A stretch of DNA of 32,226 nt from Saprospiraceae bacterium (GTDB lineage Bacteria; Bacteroidota; Bacteroidia; Chitinophagales; Saprospiraceae). The notes under the pieces are model-generated. The model was given only the letters and a program-made list of their open reading frames with translations. It was not told where the DNA came from and ran no database searches. This document shows positions 7,598-16,061 of the stretch, one piece after another; within the stretch, counting starts at the first letter, position 1; every line of letters begins with the position of its first letter. The DNA lies in assembly GCA_020846655.1 (NCBI GenBank), contig JADLDL010000079.1, positions 1-32,226 on the forward strand, written 5' to 3'. The translations under genes were made by a program, and so were the position numbers.

Positions 7598-9067
7598 ATG
7601 TCGACGAACAAACCACCTAAACGAAGAAGAACCCTTTTGTACGTATTAATTGGCCTGCTTGGCCTTCTTGTCGTGATGGCTGTGCTGAAAGCCCGCCAAC
7701 GGCCAAAAGGAGAAGAGGTCACGGTGGAAAAGGTACAACGCCGCACCATCCGGGAAACGGTGAGCGCCAGCGGCAAAATCTTTCCCGAAACGGAGGTGAA
7801 AATCAGTTCGGACGTATCCGGCGAAGTCGTGGAGTTGTATGTCAAAGAAGGGGATTCGGTAACGGTTGGCCAGGTGTTGGCCAAAATAAAGCCGGATGAA
7901 TACCAAAGCGCCGTGGAACGCGGCCAGGCGGCAGTCAACAGCGCCCAGGCCCAACGCCAGATTTCGTCCTCGAATGTCGGCGGCAGTTCTGCCCAAATTG
8001 AGCAGTTGCGCGCCGATAAAAACCGGGTCGCTGCGCAGTTGGAAGCGGCGCGCAGCGCACACAAGCGCAGCGAAAAGTTGTTCAAGGAAGGCATTATTGC
8101 CGAATCGGAGTTTGAAACGTCGCTGAGCAATTTGCGGGGCCTGGAAAGCAGCCTGGCGGCTGCCGAAGCCGGCCTGAAAGCCTCTGAAACCAGCCTGAAC
8201 AGCGCAAAGGAAAACGTGCGGGTAGCCGAATTCGGCATTACCAGCGCGCAAGCCACGCTGAAAGAGTTGCGCACGAGTTTGCAAAAAACCGTCATCACCG
8301 CCCCGGTCAGCGGCATTGTCAGCAAATTGAATGTTGAAAAAGGCGAGCGGGTCGTGGGTACGCTCCAGATGGCCGGCACCGAAATGATGCGGATCGCCAA
8401 CCTGCACTCGATGGAAGTACAGGTGGAAGTCAGTGAAAATGACATCCTGAAAGTATCCGTCAACGACGAAGCCGATATCGAAGTGGATGCCTACCTGGGC
8501 CGCAAATTCAAAGGCAAAGTATCCGAAATTGCCAACAGCGCCAGCAACGTGGCTTCCAGCCAGGCCACCGGCTCGCTCAACACGGACCAGGTCACCAATT
8601 TTATTGTCAAAATCCGGATCGACCCGAATTCATATGCCAGCCTGCTGGAAAAAGGCCGGCAATATCCGTTCCGCCCCGGCATGTCGGCGTCGGTAGACGT
8701 CTACACCCACGATGCGGACAATACCTTGTCGGTGCCGCTTATCGCCGTAACGGCCCGGGAGGACGAAAAGGAAAAGGTCAAAAAGGACAAGGCCGACGAG
8801 GAGGATGAAGCGCCTTCGGCAAAAAACGTAAGCAAAAAGGAAGACGAAATCAAGGAGATCGTGTTTGTCATGAGCGGCGATACCGTGGGCATCAAAGAAG
8901 TTAAAACGGGTATCCAGGACAACGATTATATCGAAATTCTGTCCGGTTTAAACGAAGGCGAAACCGTCGTCACCGGGCCGTTTTCGGCGATTGCCCGCAA
9001 ATTGAAGAGTGGTGCAAAAATCGTGGTGACCGACCCGGACAAGAAAAAAGATACCGAGAAGAAATAA
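7598..9067 (+). CDS. Periplasmic adaptor (membrane fusion) protein, HlyD/RND-MacA type
   Basis: 489 residues. One N-terminal membrane segment (about 12-30) follows a basic cytoplasmic tail (KPPKRRR). A lipoyl/barrel-sandwich half follows (VSGEVVELYVKEGDSVTVGQVLAKI, about 72-98), then a long Ala/Glu-rich coiled-coil hairpin to about 225. The second lipoyl half (VITAPVSGIVSKLNVEKGERV) and a beta-barrel region come next. Such proteins link an inner-membrane pump to a TolC-type channel. A highly charged insert rich in Lys, Glu and Asp (around residues 387-425) interrupts the C-terminal part. No pump or channel gene is adjacent in the window: the next gene is a small membrane protein behind a strong hairpin, so the partner is unknown. 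Confidence 0.9.
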   Translation: MSTNKPPKRRRTLLYVLIGLLGLLVVMAVLKARQRPKGEEVTVEKVQRRTIRETVSASGKIFPETEVKISSDVSGEVVELYVKEGDSVTVGQVLAKIKPDEYQSAVERGQAAVNSAQAQRQISSSNVGGSSAQIEQLRADKNRVAAQLEAARSAHKRSEKLFKEGIIAESEFETSLSNLRGLESSLAAAEAGLKASETSLNSAKENVRVAEFGITSAQATLKELRTSLQKTVITAPVSGIVSKLNVEKGERVVGTLQMAGTEMMRIANLHSMEVQVEVSENDILKVSVNDEADIEVDAYLGRKFKGKVSEIANSASNVASSQATGSLNTDQVTNFIVKIRIDPNSYASLLEKGRQYPFRPGMSASVDVYTHDADNTLSVPLIAVTAREDEKEKVKKDKADEEDEAPSAKNVSKKEDEIKEIVFVMSGDTVGIKEVKTGIQDNDYIEILSGLNEGETVVTGPFSAIARKLKSGAKIVVTDPDKKKDTEKK

Positions 9068-9099
9068 AAGCCGGGCACCAAACTTCCCGGCACAGCCTG

Positions 9100-9107
9100 T
9101 ACCTTTG
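9100..9107 (+). promoter_or_regulatory. Possible -7 box TACCTTTG upstream of the small membrane protein gene
   Basis: An exact TAnnTTTG match, 39 bp before the ATG at 9146. It overlaps the first bases of the 9106-9145 hairpin, so any transcript starting here would begin inside that hairpin. No good -33 TTTG is seen. Confidence 0.4.
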
Positions 9108-9145
9108 CCGCGCAACGCACATCCAACCGTTGCGCGGCATTTTTT
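9106..9145 (+). terminator. 12-bp perfect hairpin with T6 directly abutting the next start codon
   Basis: TGCCGCGCAACG at 9106-9117 pairs perfectly with CGTTGCGCGGCA at 9128-9139 around a 10-nt loop. Six T run straight into the ATG at 9146. It has the form of an intrinsic terminator for the adaptor gene but occupies the whole leader of the following gene. Confidence 0.75.
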
Positions 9146-9661
9146 ATGATGGAACACGAACAACCTGTTGCCACCGATACCTCCAGCCTGCCCACCAATG
9201 GCCATGCCCGCCCGGCCACCCTGTCGTCCAACATGACCTTGTTTTGGCGCGTGTTTGTGCCGGTGTTCGGCACAGTTTTTTTTACAGGCCTGCTGCTGGG
9301 GCTTTGGCTCACGGATGAGGAAGAACTCTACCTGTCGTATTCCATTCTTTGGATCCGGCTGCCGGTAGCCTTGGTTTGGCTGGCCTGGGTATTCCTGGTG
9401 TGGCGAAAACTCTGGCCCCTCCGGCGCGTGGATGCCGACGATGCCTATTTGTTTGTGACCAACTACTGGACTACCCTGCGCTATGCCTGGGTCGATGTGG
9501 AACGCCTCGAAGAGCGGCGCCATTGGGGCCGCCTCGTCGTGCACCTGTACCTCAAAGCCCCCGGCCGCTGGGGGCAGGTCATCCACTTCCTGCCCGGCTC
9601 GCACTACCGCGCGTGGATGGAAGAACACCACAAGGCCCATTTGCTGCCGGTAGCCAATTAA
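9146..9661 (+). CDS. Small membrane protein with two TM segments and a PH-like tail, function unknown
   Basis: 171 residues from ATG 9146 (a second ATG follows immediately; Met30 at 9233 is an alternative start). Two hydrophobic segments at about 34-54 (FWRVFVPVFGTVFFTGLLLG) and 67-88 (ILWIRLPVALVWLAWVFLVW) are followed by a soluble C-terminal part. That part has alternating beta-type strands (YLFVTNYWTTLRYAWVDVERLEE, LVVHLYLK) and resembles bacterial PH-domain membrane proteins. I do not recognise a named family with certainty. It converges on purA, with 57 bp between stops. Confidence 0.7.
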   Translation: MMEHEQPVATDTSSLPTNGHARPATLSSNMTLFWRVFVPVFGTVFFTGLLLGLWLTDEEELYLSYSILWIRLPVALVWLAWVFLVWRKLWPLRRVDADDAYLFVTNYWTTLRYAWVDVERLEERRHWGRLVVHLYLKAPGRWGQVIHFLPGSHYRAWMEEHHKAHLLPVAN

Positions 9662-9718
9662 GGGCCGCGTTTCGCTGCAGCAATCCGTCAGGTTGAAAAT
9701 TCAAACCGCCCAGTGTCC

Positions 9719-10990
9719 TTAGTCTCGAATGATCAGTTTTTCCCGTTCCGGGCCAGTTGAAATCATCCGGAACGGCACACCCAGGTATGTTTCCAGGTCT
9801 TCCAGGTAAGTTTTGACCTGTTGAGGCAGGCCGTCGAAGGTATGGATGCCATCGAGAGAGCACTGCCAGCCTTCGTAGGTTTTGAACACCGGCTCCACGG
9901 CTACGCGGTTCAGGTCGTAGGGTAGGGCGCTGTGGGTCTGTCCATCGTAGCGGTAGTGGGTGGCGGCAGCGATACTGGCGAAGATGTTCAGCACGTCAAT
10001 TTTCGTGACGCAGAGTTCGGTGGTGCCCGTCAGTTGGATGGTATAGCGCAATTGCGGCAAATCGATCCAGCCGCAGCGGCGGGCCCGACCGGTAGTGGCG
10101 CCGAACTCCTGTCCTTCCTGGCGCAGGATTTCGCCGGTTTCGTTGTCTAGTTCGGTAGGGAAAGCGCCGCTGCCTACGCGGGTGCAATAGGCTTTGGTGA
10201 TCCCAATCACCCGGCCGATCCGCTGAGGGGCCACGCCCAACCCGGTGCAAACGCCGGCGGTGATGGTATTGGAAGAGGTGACAAAAGGATAGGTGCCGAA
10301 ATCGATATCAAGCATGGCGCCCTGAGCGCCTTCGGCCAGCACCCGTTTGCCGGAGGCAAGGGCCTCGTGGATGTAGTATTCGCTGTCGACAAACGTCAGG
10401 CTACGCAGGGTATCGAGGCTTTGAAACCAGTCTGCTTCTGCGCCAGCCAGGTCAAAATCGACAGGCGGGTAAATTTTGAGCAACTCCAGGTGTTTGGCTT
10501 TGAGGGCTTCATATTGTTCGCGGAAGCCGGGTTGCTCCACGTCGCCCACGCGCAACCCGTTTCGGCCGGTTTTATCCATGTAGGTAGGGCCGATGCCTTT
10601 GAGCGTGGAGCCGATTTTGGAATGCCCCTTGTGTGCTTCGCTGGCGGCGTCGAGCCAGCGGTGCGTCGGGAGAATGAGGTGTGCTTTCCGGGAAACCAGC
10701 AGGCGGCGGTGAAACTCGACGCCGCTTTTTTCGAGGGAGCGGAGTTCGCGTTGGAACACCACCGGATCGAGCACTACACCGTTGCCGATCAGGTTGATGA
10801 GCTGGGGGCGGAAAATACCCGAGGGGACGGTGTGCAAGACATATTTCTGACCGCCAAATTTGAGGGTATGGCCGGCATTAGGGCCCCCCTGAAACCGGGC
10901 CACAATGTCGTATTGGTCGGCCAGGTAATCCACAATTTTTCCCTTGCCTTCGTCGCCCCACTGGAGGCCGAGAATGACGTCAATTTGCAT
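9719..10990 (-). CDS. purA: Adenylosuccinate synthetase
   Basis: 423 residues. It catalyses the GTP-dependent joining of IMP and aspartate to adenylosuccinate, the first committed step of AMP synthesis. It starts MQIDVILGLQWGDEGKGKIV, which holds the GDEGKGK loop with the catalytic Asp and Lys. Other landmarks are GGPNAGHT, GSTLKGIGPTYMDKTGRNGLRV, LAEGAQGAMLDIDFGTYPFVTSS and TTGRARRCGWID, all diagnostic. Length and start match the family. It is transcribed divergently from the DUF4271 gene. Confidence 0.98.
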   Translation of the reverse strand: MQIDVILGLQWGDEGKGKIVDYLADQYDIVARFQGGPNAGHTLKFGGQKYVLHTVPSGIFRPQLINLIGNGVVLDPVVFQRELRSLEKSGVEFHRRLLVSRKAHLILPTHRWLDAASEAHKGHSKIGSTLKGIGPTYMDKTGRNGLRVGDVEQPGFREQYEALKAKHLELLKIYPPVDFDLAGAEADWFQSLDTLRSLTFVDSEYYIHEALASGKRVLAEGAQGAMLDIDFGTYPFVTSSNTITAGVCTGLGVAPQRIGRVIGITKAYCTRVGSGAFPTELDNETGEILRQEGQEFGATTGRARRCGWIDLPQLRYTIQLTGTTELCVTKIDVLNIFASIAAATHYRYDGQTHSALPYDLNRVAVEPVFKTYEGWQCSLDGIHTFDGLPQQVKTYLEDLETYLGVPFRMISTGPEREKLIIRD

Positions 10991-11120
10991 GTCGTTTAGG
11001 TAGTAACCGGAGTCCGGATGGAGTGTCGGTTGGTGACAAATAGGAGATGTTCCTCCGGGCTGAGGGCTCCTGCGGCGTCTGGTAAAGGCCAGCCGACTTG
11101 CCTGCCACGGAAATCGGCGG

Positions 11121-11128
11121 CAAAGGTA
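11121..11128 (-). promoter_or_regulatory. Putative -7 box for purA
   Basis: The minus strand reads TACCTTTG, an exact TAnnTTTG match, about 130 bp upstream of the purA ATG. The divergent + strand gene has its own copy 40 bp away. Confidence 0.5.
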
Positions 11129-11168
11129 GGAAAAGAAATCTGGCCTGGGCTGTTGCCGCGCAATTCTT

Positions 11169-11176
11169 TACCTTTG
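11169..11176 (+). promoter_or_regulatory. Putative -7 box for the DUF4271 gene
   Basis: TACCTTTG, an exact consensus match, lies only 4 bp before the ATG at 11181. Transcription would then begin at or very near the start codon, giving a leaderless or nearly leaderless mRNA, or the true start may lie slightly downstream. Confidence 0.5.
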
Positions 11177-11180
11177 CGCC

Positions 11181-12092
11181 ATGCTGGTACGGCGGTTCAT
11201 TGCACTATTCTTTTTCGGAGGGGTTTGCCTGGGTTTATCTGCACAGGAGATCCGGCTCAATCCCTTTGATCTTTTGGGGCGCTTGCCCAAAGGCGTTGCG
11301 GCAGCAGCCTTGCCGGCACTGCCTGCCGATTCGGTGTACAACCCGTTCAATGTGGTGAGCCACCGGACGCCCGGCGCCTCCCGGGGCATTAGTGCGAGCA
11401 TGGAATCGACTTTTCGGCCGCTTGAGATTTTGCCGCACGGCGATGCTATTTCCACCACCTTTTTGTTTTGGTTGCTCGTCGCGCTCGTGGCGTTTTTGTC
11501 TTTTTCCGTGGCCACCAAGCGCAATGTAGTGGTGAAAGCCTGGCGCGGCTTTCTGAATGAAAGTTCGCTGACGCTCGCACAACGGGAAGCGGCAGGCCCG
11601 ATGGGCAGCGCGCCGTACTTCCTGCTGTACGTCAGTTTTTTGCTGAATGCAGGCGCCTTTATTTTCCTGATTGCGCGCTTTTTTAGTCCCAAGATGTTCA
11701 ACAATTTCGGCTTCTTGGCGATTTGTATGTTGTCGTCGTTCGGTTTGTTTCTTTCCAAACACGTCTTGCTGCGTCTTGTCAACTGGTTGTTCCCGGTGGA
11801 TGCCGAAGTGCGGCGCTACAATTTTTTGATCATTATTTTCAACTGCGTCCTGGGCCTGTTTCTGGTGCCCTTCAATTTTCTGGTGGCTTTTGCGCAGGCT
11901 TACCAAGGATTTCTGGTCTTTTGGACGCTGGGCCTGGCCGCCGTGTTTTATGCCTACCGGTCCTTGCGGGCCACGGCGATCGGGCAGAAATTTTTCAGCG
12001 GGCATCTTTTTCACTTTTTGTTGTACCTTTGCACCATCGAAATCGCTCCGGTAATCATTTTGATTAAATTGGCGATGTTGGCTTCGAAATAA
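11181..12092 (+). CDS. DUF4271 integral membrane protein
   Basis: 303 residues. The N-terminus (RRFIALFFFGGVCLGLSAQ) is a signal peptide or first membrane segment. A soluble stretch follows, then about six hydrophobic helices (FLFWLLVALVAFLSFSVA, FLLYVSFLLNAGAFIFLIA, FGFLAICMLSSFGLFL, FLIIIFNCVLGLFLVPFNF, FLVFWTLGLAAVFYAYRSL and a C-terminal one). The FHFLLYLCTIEIAPVIILIKL ending is characteristic of DUF4271. The family is largely confined to Bacteroidota and is commonly found beside a uroporphyrinogen-III synthase-like gene, as here, which suggests a link to haem synthesis or a shared operon. Its molecular role is not known. Confidence 0.85.
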   Translation: MLVRRFIALFFFGGVCLGLSAQEIRLNPFDLLGRLPKGVAAAALPALPADSVYNPFNVVSHRTPGASRGISASMESTFRPLEILPHGDAISTTFLFWLLVALVAFLSFSVATKRNVVVKAWRGFLNESSLTLAQREAAGPMGSAPYFLLYVSFLLNAGAFIFLIARFFSPKMFNNFGFLAICMLSSFGLFLSKHVLLRLVNWLFPVDAEVRRYNFLIIIFNCVLGLFLVPFNFLVAFAQAYQGFLVFWTLGLAAVFYAYRSLRATAIGQKFFSGHLFHFLLYLCTIEIAPVIILIKLAMLASK

Positions 12093-12211
12093 ATCCCGCG
12101 CCGGCTGTTTTAACCTCCATGCGCAAATTTCCAACCTGCCTCGCCTGTGTACTCCAAAGACCTGAATTCCATCTCCTAACACCGAACAATTTCAAATAAA
12201 CACAGTCCCGA

Positions 12212-12994
12212 ATGTCTGCCACTGCTGCACCTGTTCAGGAAGAAACCTATAAAAGGGTTCAAAACATCCTTATTTCCCAACCCGCACCCGCCCAACGCGC
12301 TGCCTACGATGAACTGGAAAACCGTTTTCAGGTCCACATCGATTTTGTGCCGTTCGTATCGGTGGAGGGGTTGACGGAAAGAGAGTACCGGAAAAATCGG
12401 GTGTATCCGCACGATTTTACCGCTATTGTTTTTACCAGTAAAACGGCGGTTGATCATTTTTTCCGGCTCTGTGGCGAGCTGCGGATCAAAATGTCGGACG
12501 ATACCAAGTACTTCTGTGCGACCGAAACCATCGCCAACTACCTCCAGAAGTTCATCATGTTTCGCAAACGCAAAGTGTTCAACGGCACCAAATCGGTGCT
12601 CGAACTCAAAGCCTATATCTTGCGGAACAAAGACGAAAAATTCTTCCTGCCCTGCAGCGATGGCGGCAACCCCGAAGTGACGCGTTTTTTCAACGAACTG
12701 AAGGTGTCCATCCAGGAGGCCGTCATGTATCGCACGGTCAATACGGACCTGACGGACCTGAAAGACATCAAATACGATATCATCGCGTTCTTTTCAGCCC
12801 TGGAGATCAAATCCATGTTCGAGCAGTTTCCCGATTTCAAACAGGAAGACCGCCGGATCTGTGTATTTGGCAAAGCCGCGCACAAAGCCGTAACCGACAG
12901 TGGCATGCTGGTTAATATTCAGGCCGGCACCCCGGAAGCGCCTTCCATTGCCGTTGCACTGGAAAATTACCTGAAAATATCGAACAAAGGCTAA
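12212..12994 (+). CDS. hemD: Uroporphyrinogen-III synthase
   Basis: 260 residues. It cyclises and isomerises hydroxymethylbilane to uroporphyrinogen III in haem and sirohaem synthesis. The HemD two-lobe pattern is present: ILISQPAPA at the start of lobe 1, DFTAIVFTSKTAVDHFF, then FLPCSDGGNPEV and YDIIAFFSALEIKSMFEQFP, and a late RICVFGKAAHKAVTDSGM strand-helix. Sequence is variable in this family, so the assignment rests on these positions and on the adjacent DUF4271 gene. It follows that gene by 119 bp with no terminator visible, so co-transcription is likely. Confidence 0.88.
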   Translation: MSATAAPVQEETYKRVQNILISQPAPAQRAAYDELENRFQVHIDFVPFVSVEGLTEREYRKNRVYPHDFTAIVFTSKTAVDHFFRLCGELRIKMSDDTKYFCATETIANYLQKFIMFRKRKVFNGTKSVLELKAYILRNKDEKFFLPCSDGGNPEVTRFFNELKVSIQEAVMYRTVNTDLTDLKDIKYDIIAFFSALEIKSMFEQFPDFKQEDRRICVFGKAAHKAVTDSGMLVNIQAGTPEAPSIAVALENYLKISNKG

Positions 12995-13016
12995 ATACGT
13001 CAATACCCTGATACTC

Positions 13017-13058
13017 AAACGGGTGCTGCCTCTTTCTAAAGAAGCAGCACCCGTTTTT
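13017..13058 (+). terminator. Intrinsic terminator after hemD
   Basis: AAACGGGTGCTGC at 13017-13029 pairs perfectly with GCAGCACCCGTTT at 13044-13056, and the T-run continues to 13058. It lies between the convergent hemD and TRIC genes. Confidence 0.88.
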
Positions 13059-13072
13059 CGTTGGGGCAAGGG

Positions 13073-13675
13073 CTAAATTTCCGGCAGGTAAATCCGTTTC
13101 CATTTGGACAAGATCCGGATGCCAACCACCAGTACGACGCAGATGCCAAGCGTCGTGTTTTCGGCCACTCCCTGCCGGGTGAGTCCAATTTGGGTGATCC
13201 CGCCAAGGAGGCTGGCCGTGGCGTATCGTTCCCCTTTTTTCAGCAGATCGGGTACCGTATTGCTCAGGATATCAGCCAGCAAACCGCCAAAGGTGGCGCT
13301 CACGACGCCCATCACAACAGCATACCCACTGTTGAGCCCCAGGTCCAGGCTTTTCTGAATACCCAGCACGGTAAACAAGCCCAGCCCTATGGCATCGGTC
13401 AGGAAAATTGTCACTTTGAGTCGGGCCAGGCCTTGGCTCAGCAAAAACACCAGCACTACCGCCGACACCACCAGGGCCAGTGCGAAGTAGTCGTTCACCC
13501 AACTGACCGGCCGAACGCCGATGAGCAGATCGCGTACCGTGCCACCGCCATATGCCGTGACAAAAGCCAGCACCGCCGCCCCAAATATGTCCATTTGGTG
13601 CGAACGGGCCTTCAGCGCCCCGGTAATGGCGAATACAAAAATCCCGGAATACGCAATATATTGGAGCCAGGTCAT
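13073..13675 (-). CDS. TRIC-family (UPF0126) cation channel
   Basis: 200 residues and about seven hydrophobic helices. It has the TRIC repeat signatures: FAITGALKA in the first repeat, GGGTVRDLLIG (the GGG-x-x-RD ion-pathway motif), then DAIGLGLFTVLGIQKSL and ATFGGLLADILSN in the second repeat. Bacterial homologues form trimeric potassium-permeable channels in the inner membrane; the physiological role is unclear. It is a single gene, convergent with hemD. Confidence 0.92.
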   Translation of the reverse strand: MTWLQYIAYSGIFVFAITGALKARSHQMDIFGAAVLAFVTAYGGGTVRDLLIGVRPVSWVNDYFALALVVSAVVLVFLLSQGLARLKVTIFLTDAIGLGLFTVLGIQKSLDLGLNSGYAVVMGVVSATFGGLLADILSNTVPDLLKKGERYATASLLGGITQIGLTRQGVAENTTLGICVVLVVGIRILSKWKRIYLPEI

Positions 13676-13763
13676 GCCAGAGTAGCGATTTTAAAAACGA
13701 CTGAAAAGGGCAAGTGCCGGAGCATAGGCCAATATAGGGCCCTCCGGGCAAATTTTTGACACC

Positions 13764-14516
13764 ATGAAAGACAACTTCTCCACGCAGGCTTCGGCCTATG
13801 CCCGGTTTCGGCCGGGATACCCGCCCGAACTGATCGCCCACTTGGCGGCCCTGGCGCCCCGGCGCCGGGCGGCCTGGGATTGCGGCACCGGCAATGGCCA
13901 GGTAGCCGCTTTGCTGGCTGAACATTTTGACGAGGTCTATGCCACGGATATCAGCGAAAAGCAGCTCCACGAGGCGCCGGAGCATCCCCGCATCCGGTAT
14001 GCCCTGGAGCCGGCAGAACATTGCAGTGCCCCAGACCAGCGTTTCGACCTGATCGTGGTGGCGCAAGCCATCCATTGGTTTGATTTTGACCGGTTTTACG
14101 CCGAAGTCCGGCGGGTGTTGGCGCCGGGCGGCGTGCTGGCCGTGGTTGGCTATGGCTTGTTTCAGAGCGATGCTCCGGCGGTCAATGCGGTGGTCCAGCG
14201 CTTTTACGCCGGCATCATCGGTCCCTATTGGGATGCCGAGCGGCGCTATATCGACGAGGGGTACCGCAGCATTCCGTTTCCGTTTGAAGCCATACCGATG
14301 CCGGCCTTCGCCATGCAGTACCGCTGGGCTTTGCCGGAGTTGCTGGGCTACCTCAACACCTGGTCGGCGGTGCAGCATTTTGTGCGGAAACAGGGGGCGA
14401 ACCCGGTCCGGCTGATCGAAAAGGAATTGCAGGACGCCTGGGCGGGGGTAGGGGAGCGGGATATTCAGTTCCCGCTGTTGCTCCGGGTCGGCGTCGTGAT
14501 GGGAAAAACCGCGTAA
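13764..14516 (+). CDS. Class I SAM-dependent methyltransferase
   Basis: 250 residues. The Rossmann motif I is AAWDCGTGNGQVAALLAEHF at about 36-55. The acidic end of strand 2 is VYATDISEKQL, motif IV is FDLIVVAQAIHWFDFDRFYAEVRRVL, and motif V is LAPGGVLAVVGYG. The N-terminal YARFRPGYPPELIAHL and the AQAIHWFD signature place it among the methyltransferase-11-type proteins of the trans-aconitate/UbiE-like group. The substrate cannot be read from the sequence. Neighbours on both sides are on the minus strand, so it is probably monocistronic. Confidence 0.88.
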   Translation: MKDNFSTQASAYARFRPGYPPELIAHLAALAPRRRAAWDCGTGNGQVAALLAEHFDEVYATDISEKQLHEAPEHPRIRYALEPAEHCSAPDQRFDLIVVAQAIHWFDFDRFYAEVRRVLAPGGVLAVVGYGLFQSDAPAVNAVVQRFYAGIIGPYWDAERRYIDEGYRSIPFPFEAIPMPAFAMQYRWALPELLGYLNTWSAVQHFVRKQGANPVRLIEKELQDAWAGVGERDIQFPLLLRVGVVMGKTA

Positions 14517-14534
14517 AAGATGGGTTGGACGTGC

Positions 14535-15410
14535 CTACAGCACGTTGGCCAGTTGTTCTTTGATTTTTTCCAGTTCGTCTTTCATCTGGACCACCAGTCG
14601 CTGAATGTCGGCGTCGTAGGCTTTGGCGCCGAGAGTGTTGATTTCGCGGCCGATTTCCTGGCTGATAAACACGAGGGTCCGGCCGGCCGATTGGCTTTTG
14701 TTTTCGATCTGTTCGATGAAATATTTGCAGTGCTGCTCGAGGCGGACTTTTTCTTCCGTGACGTCCATTTTTTCGAGGTAATACAAGATTTCCTGTTCAA
14801 AACGGTTGCCATCGAGGTTTTCGCGGCCGAAGGCCTCTTCCATGTTGTTGCGCATCCGTTCGCGCATGCGGGCAAAACGCTCCTGTTCGTGGGGCGTCAC
14901 TTCACTGAGGTACAGCAGGATATTGGCCACACGGAGCCGCAGGTCGGATTCCAGGGCACGGCCTTCCTGGCGGCGAAAGGCCTTGAGCTGATCGAGCGTT
15001 TTGGTCGTGATTTGACAAACGGCTTCCCACTCGGAGTCGTCGACTTCACCGGTAGCGCTGGCAATCACATTGGGGATGCGCATGATGGTTTGGAGCAGGT
15101 CTTGCTGCGGGATATTCAACTCATTGGCCAGGCGCGAAATAGCCTGGTGGTAGCCCCGGAACAAGGGCTCGTTGAGGCTGACCAGGGCGGCTCCGTCGGC
15201 GTTTTGTACATCCACCAGGACGTCCAGTTTGCCGCGTTCGGCGTGGTCGGTTACAAGTTTGCGGAACTCCAACTCCTTTTCTTTGTAGTCGGCCGGCAGG
15301 CGTAGTTTCAGGTCGGTGAGTTTTGAATTCAGGGCCCGGATTTCCACCGAGATGGTTTTGCCGCCGAAACTACCGGAAGCGCGGCCGTAGCCGGTCATGG
15401 ACAGAAGCAT
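14535..15410 (-). CDS. YicC/YloC-family endoribonuclease
   Basis: 291 residues from ATG 15410. I chose this start because it gives MLLSMTGYGRASG, the family's MTGYGRA beginning. An upstream in-frame ATG at 15461 would lie in the promoter. SVEIRALNSKLTDLKLRLP follows, and the C-terminal DUF1732 half ends with the EIGREINTLGAKAYDADIQRLVVQMKDELEKIKEQ signature in pieces (EIGREINTLGAKA is at about residues 244-256). E. coli YicC is reported as an endoribonuclease acting in small-RNA turnover. It stands alone here, between a methyltransferase gene and the HU gene. Confidence 0.93.
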   Translation of the reverse strand: MLLSMTGYGRASGSFGGKTISVEIRALNSKLTDLKLRLPADYKEKELEFRKLVTDHAERGKLDVLVDVQNADGAALVSLNEPLFRGYHQAISRLANELNIPQQDLLQTIMRIPNVIASATGEVDDSEWEAVCQITTKTLDQLKAFRRQEGRALESDLRLRVANILLYLSEVTPHEQERFARMRERMRNNMEEAFGRENLDGNRFEQEILYYLEKMDVTEEKVRLEQHCKYFIEQIENKSQSAGRTLVFISQEIGREINTLGAKAYDADIQRLVVQMKDELEKIKEQLANVL

Positions 15411-15449
15411 AGGATAAAAGTAAGTTGGATGACACCTTCGGGTGTCCGG

Positions 15450-15457
15450 CAAAGGTA
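15450..15457 (-). promoter_or_regulatory. Putative -7 box for the YicC gene
   Basis: The minus strand reads TACCTTTG, an exact TAnnTTTG match, 40 bp upstream of the chosen ATG at 15410. It supports that start over the upstream one. Confidence 0.55.
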
Positions 15458-15627
15458 GCAAAATAGGGCAGCGGCAAAGGGCCTAAAAGTATTTTTGCGG
15501 AAATGTATTGTAAAGTTCTGATTTCGAGTAAGTTTGCAACCGACAGACCACTAGGCTCCCTTGCAGCGGCCTGGTGTTTGTTTTTGATTTTCAACTGGAT
15601 GCGCGGCGTAATAAAGTGTAGCAAATA

Positions 15628-15658
15628 TTTGCTCAGGCAAAAAATAATGCGAACTTTG
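15628..15658 (+). promoter_or_regulatory. Probable promoter of the HU gene
   Basis: TTTG at 15628-15631, a 19-bp spacer, then GAACTTTG at 15651-15658. It matches the -33/-7 arrangement except that TA is replaced by GA. It would give a leader of about 55 nt. Confidence 0.5.
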
Positions 15659-15721
15659 CGTCTCGTTTTTCAGAGCGCCCTCATTTTTTCTATAACTGAT
15701 TCAAAATCAACAAAATAAAAC

Positions 15722-16033
15722 ATGAGAAAGGCTGACCTTGTGAACGCCATTTCAGAGAAAACCGGCGTCGCTAAAGTAGATGTTTTGGTTTCGCTTGAAG
15801 CGTTGTTTAAAGAAATTAAGACAACGTTGCAAAGCGGCGAAAATGTGTATATCCGCGGATTTGGCAGTTTTATTATTAAAAAACGCGCTAAAAAAATTGG
15901 CCGACACATCAAAAAAGGTAAAGCCATTGAAATTCCCGAGCATTTTATCCCGTCGTTCAAGCCGGCTAAAATTTTCGTGGAACAGGTGAAGAAGAACGTG
16001 ACGTCTTTGCCGGAAGAAGAAAGCATCGATTAA
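15722..16033 (+). CDS. HU/IHF-type DNA-binding protein
   Basis: 103 residues, a nucleoid-associated protein that bends DNA as a dimer. It starts MRKADLVNAISEKTGVAK and has the core GENVYIRGFGSFIIKKRAKKIGRH, with the beta-arm region then PSFKPAKIFVEQVKK. The acidic tail LPEEESID extends slightly past the usual 90-95 residues. In Bacteroidota an HU-type gene is often found close to the RNase G gene, as here. Codon use is more AT-rich than in the flanking genes. Confidence 0.95.
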   Translation: MRKADLVNAISEKTGVAKVDVLVSLEALFKEIKTTLQSGENVYIRGFGSFIIKKRAKKIGRHIKKGKAIEIPEHFIPSFKPAKIFVEQVKKNVTSLPEEESID

Positions 16034-16061
16034 TGGAATATCCCGGTTTTGCCGGCGCACC

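Noticed and set aside
7598-9067. Complete MacAB-type efflux operon
   Set aside because: Only the adaptor is present; the following gene is not an ABC or RND pump and lies behind a terminator-like hairpin.
15503-15718. 71-codon frame between the YicC and HU genes
   Set aside because: It overlaps the probable HU promoter and has no protein-like pattern.
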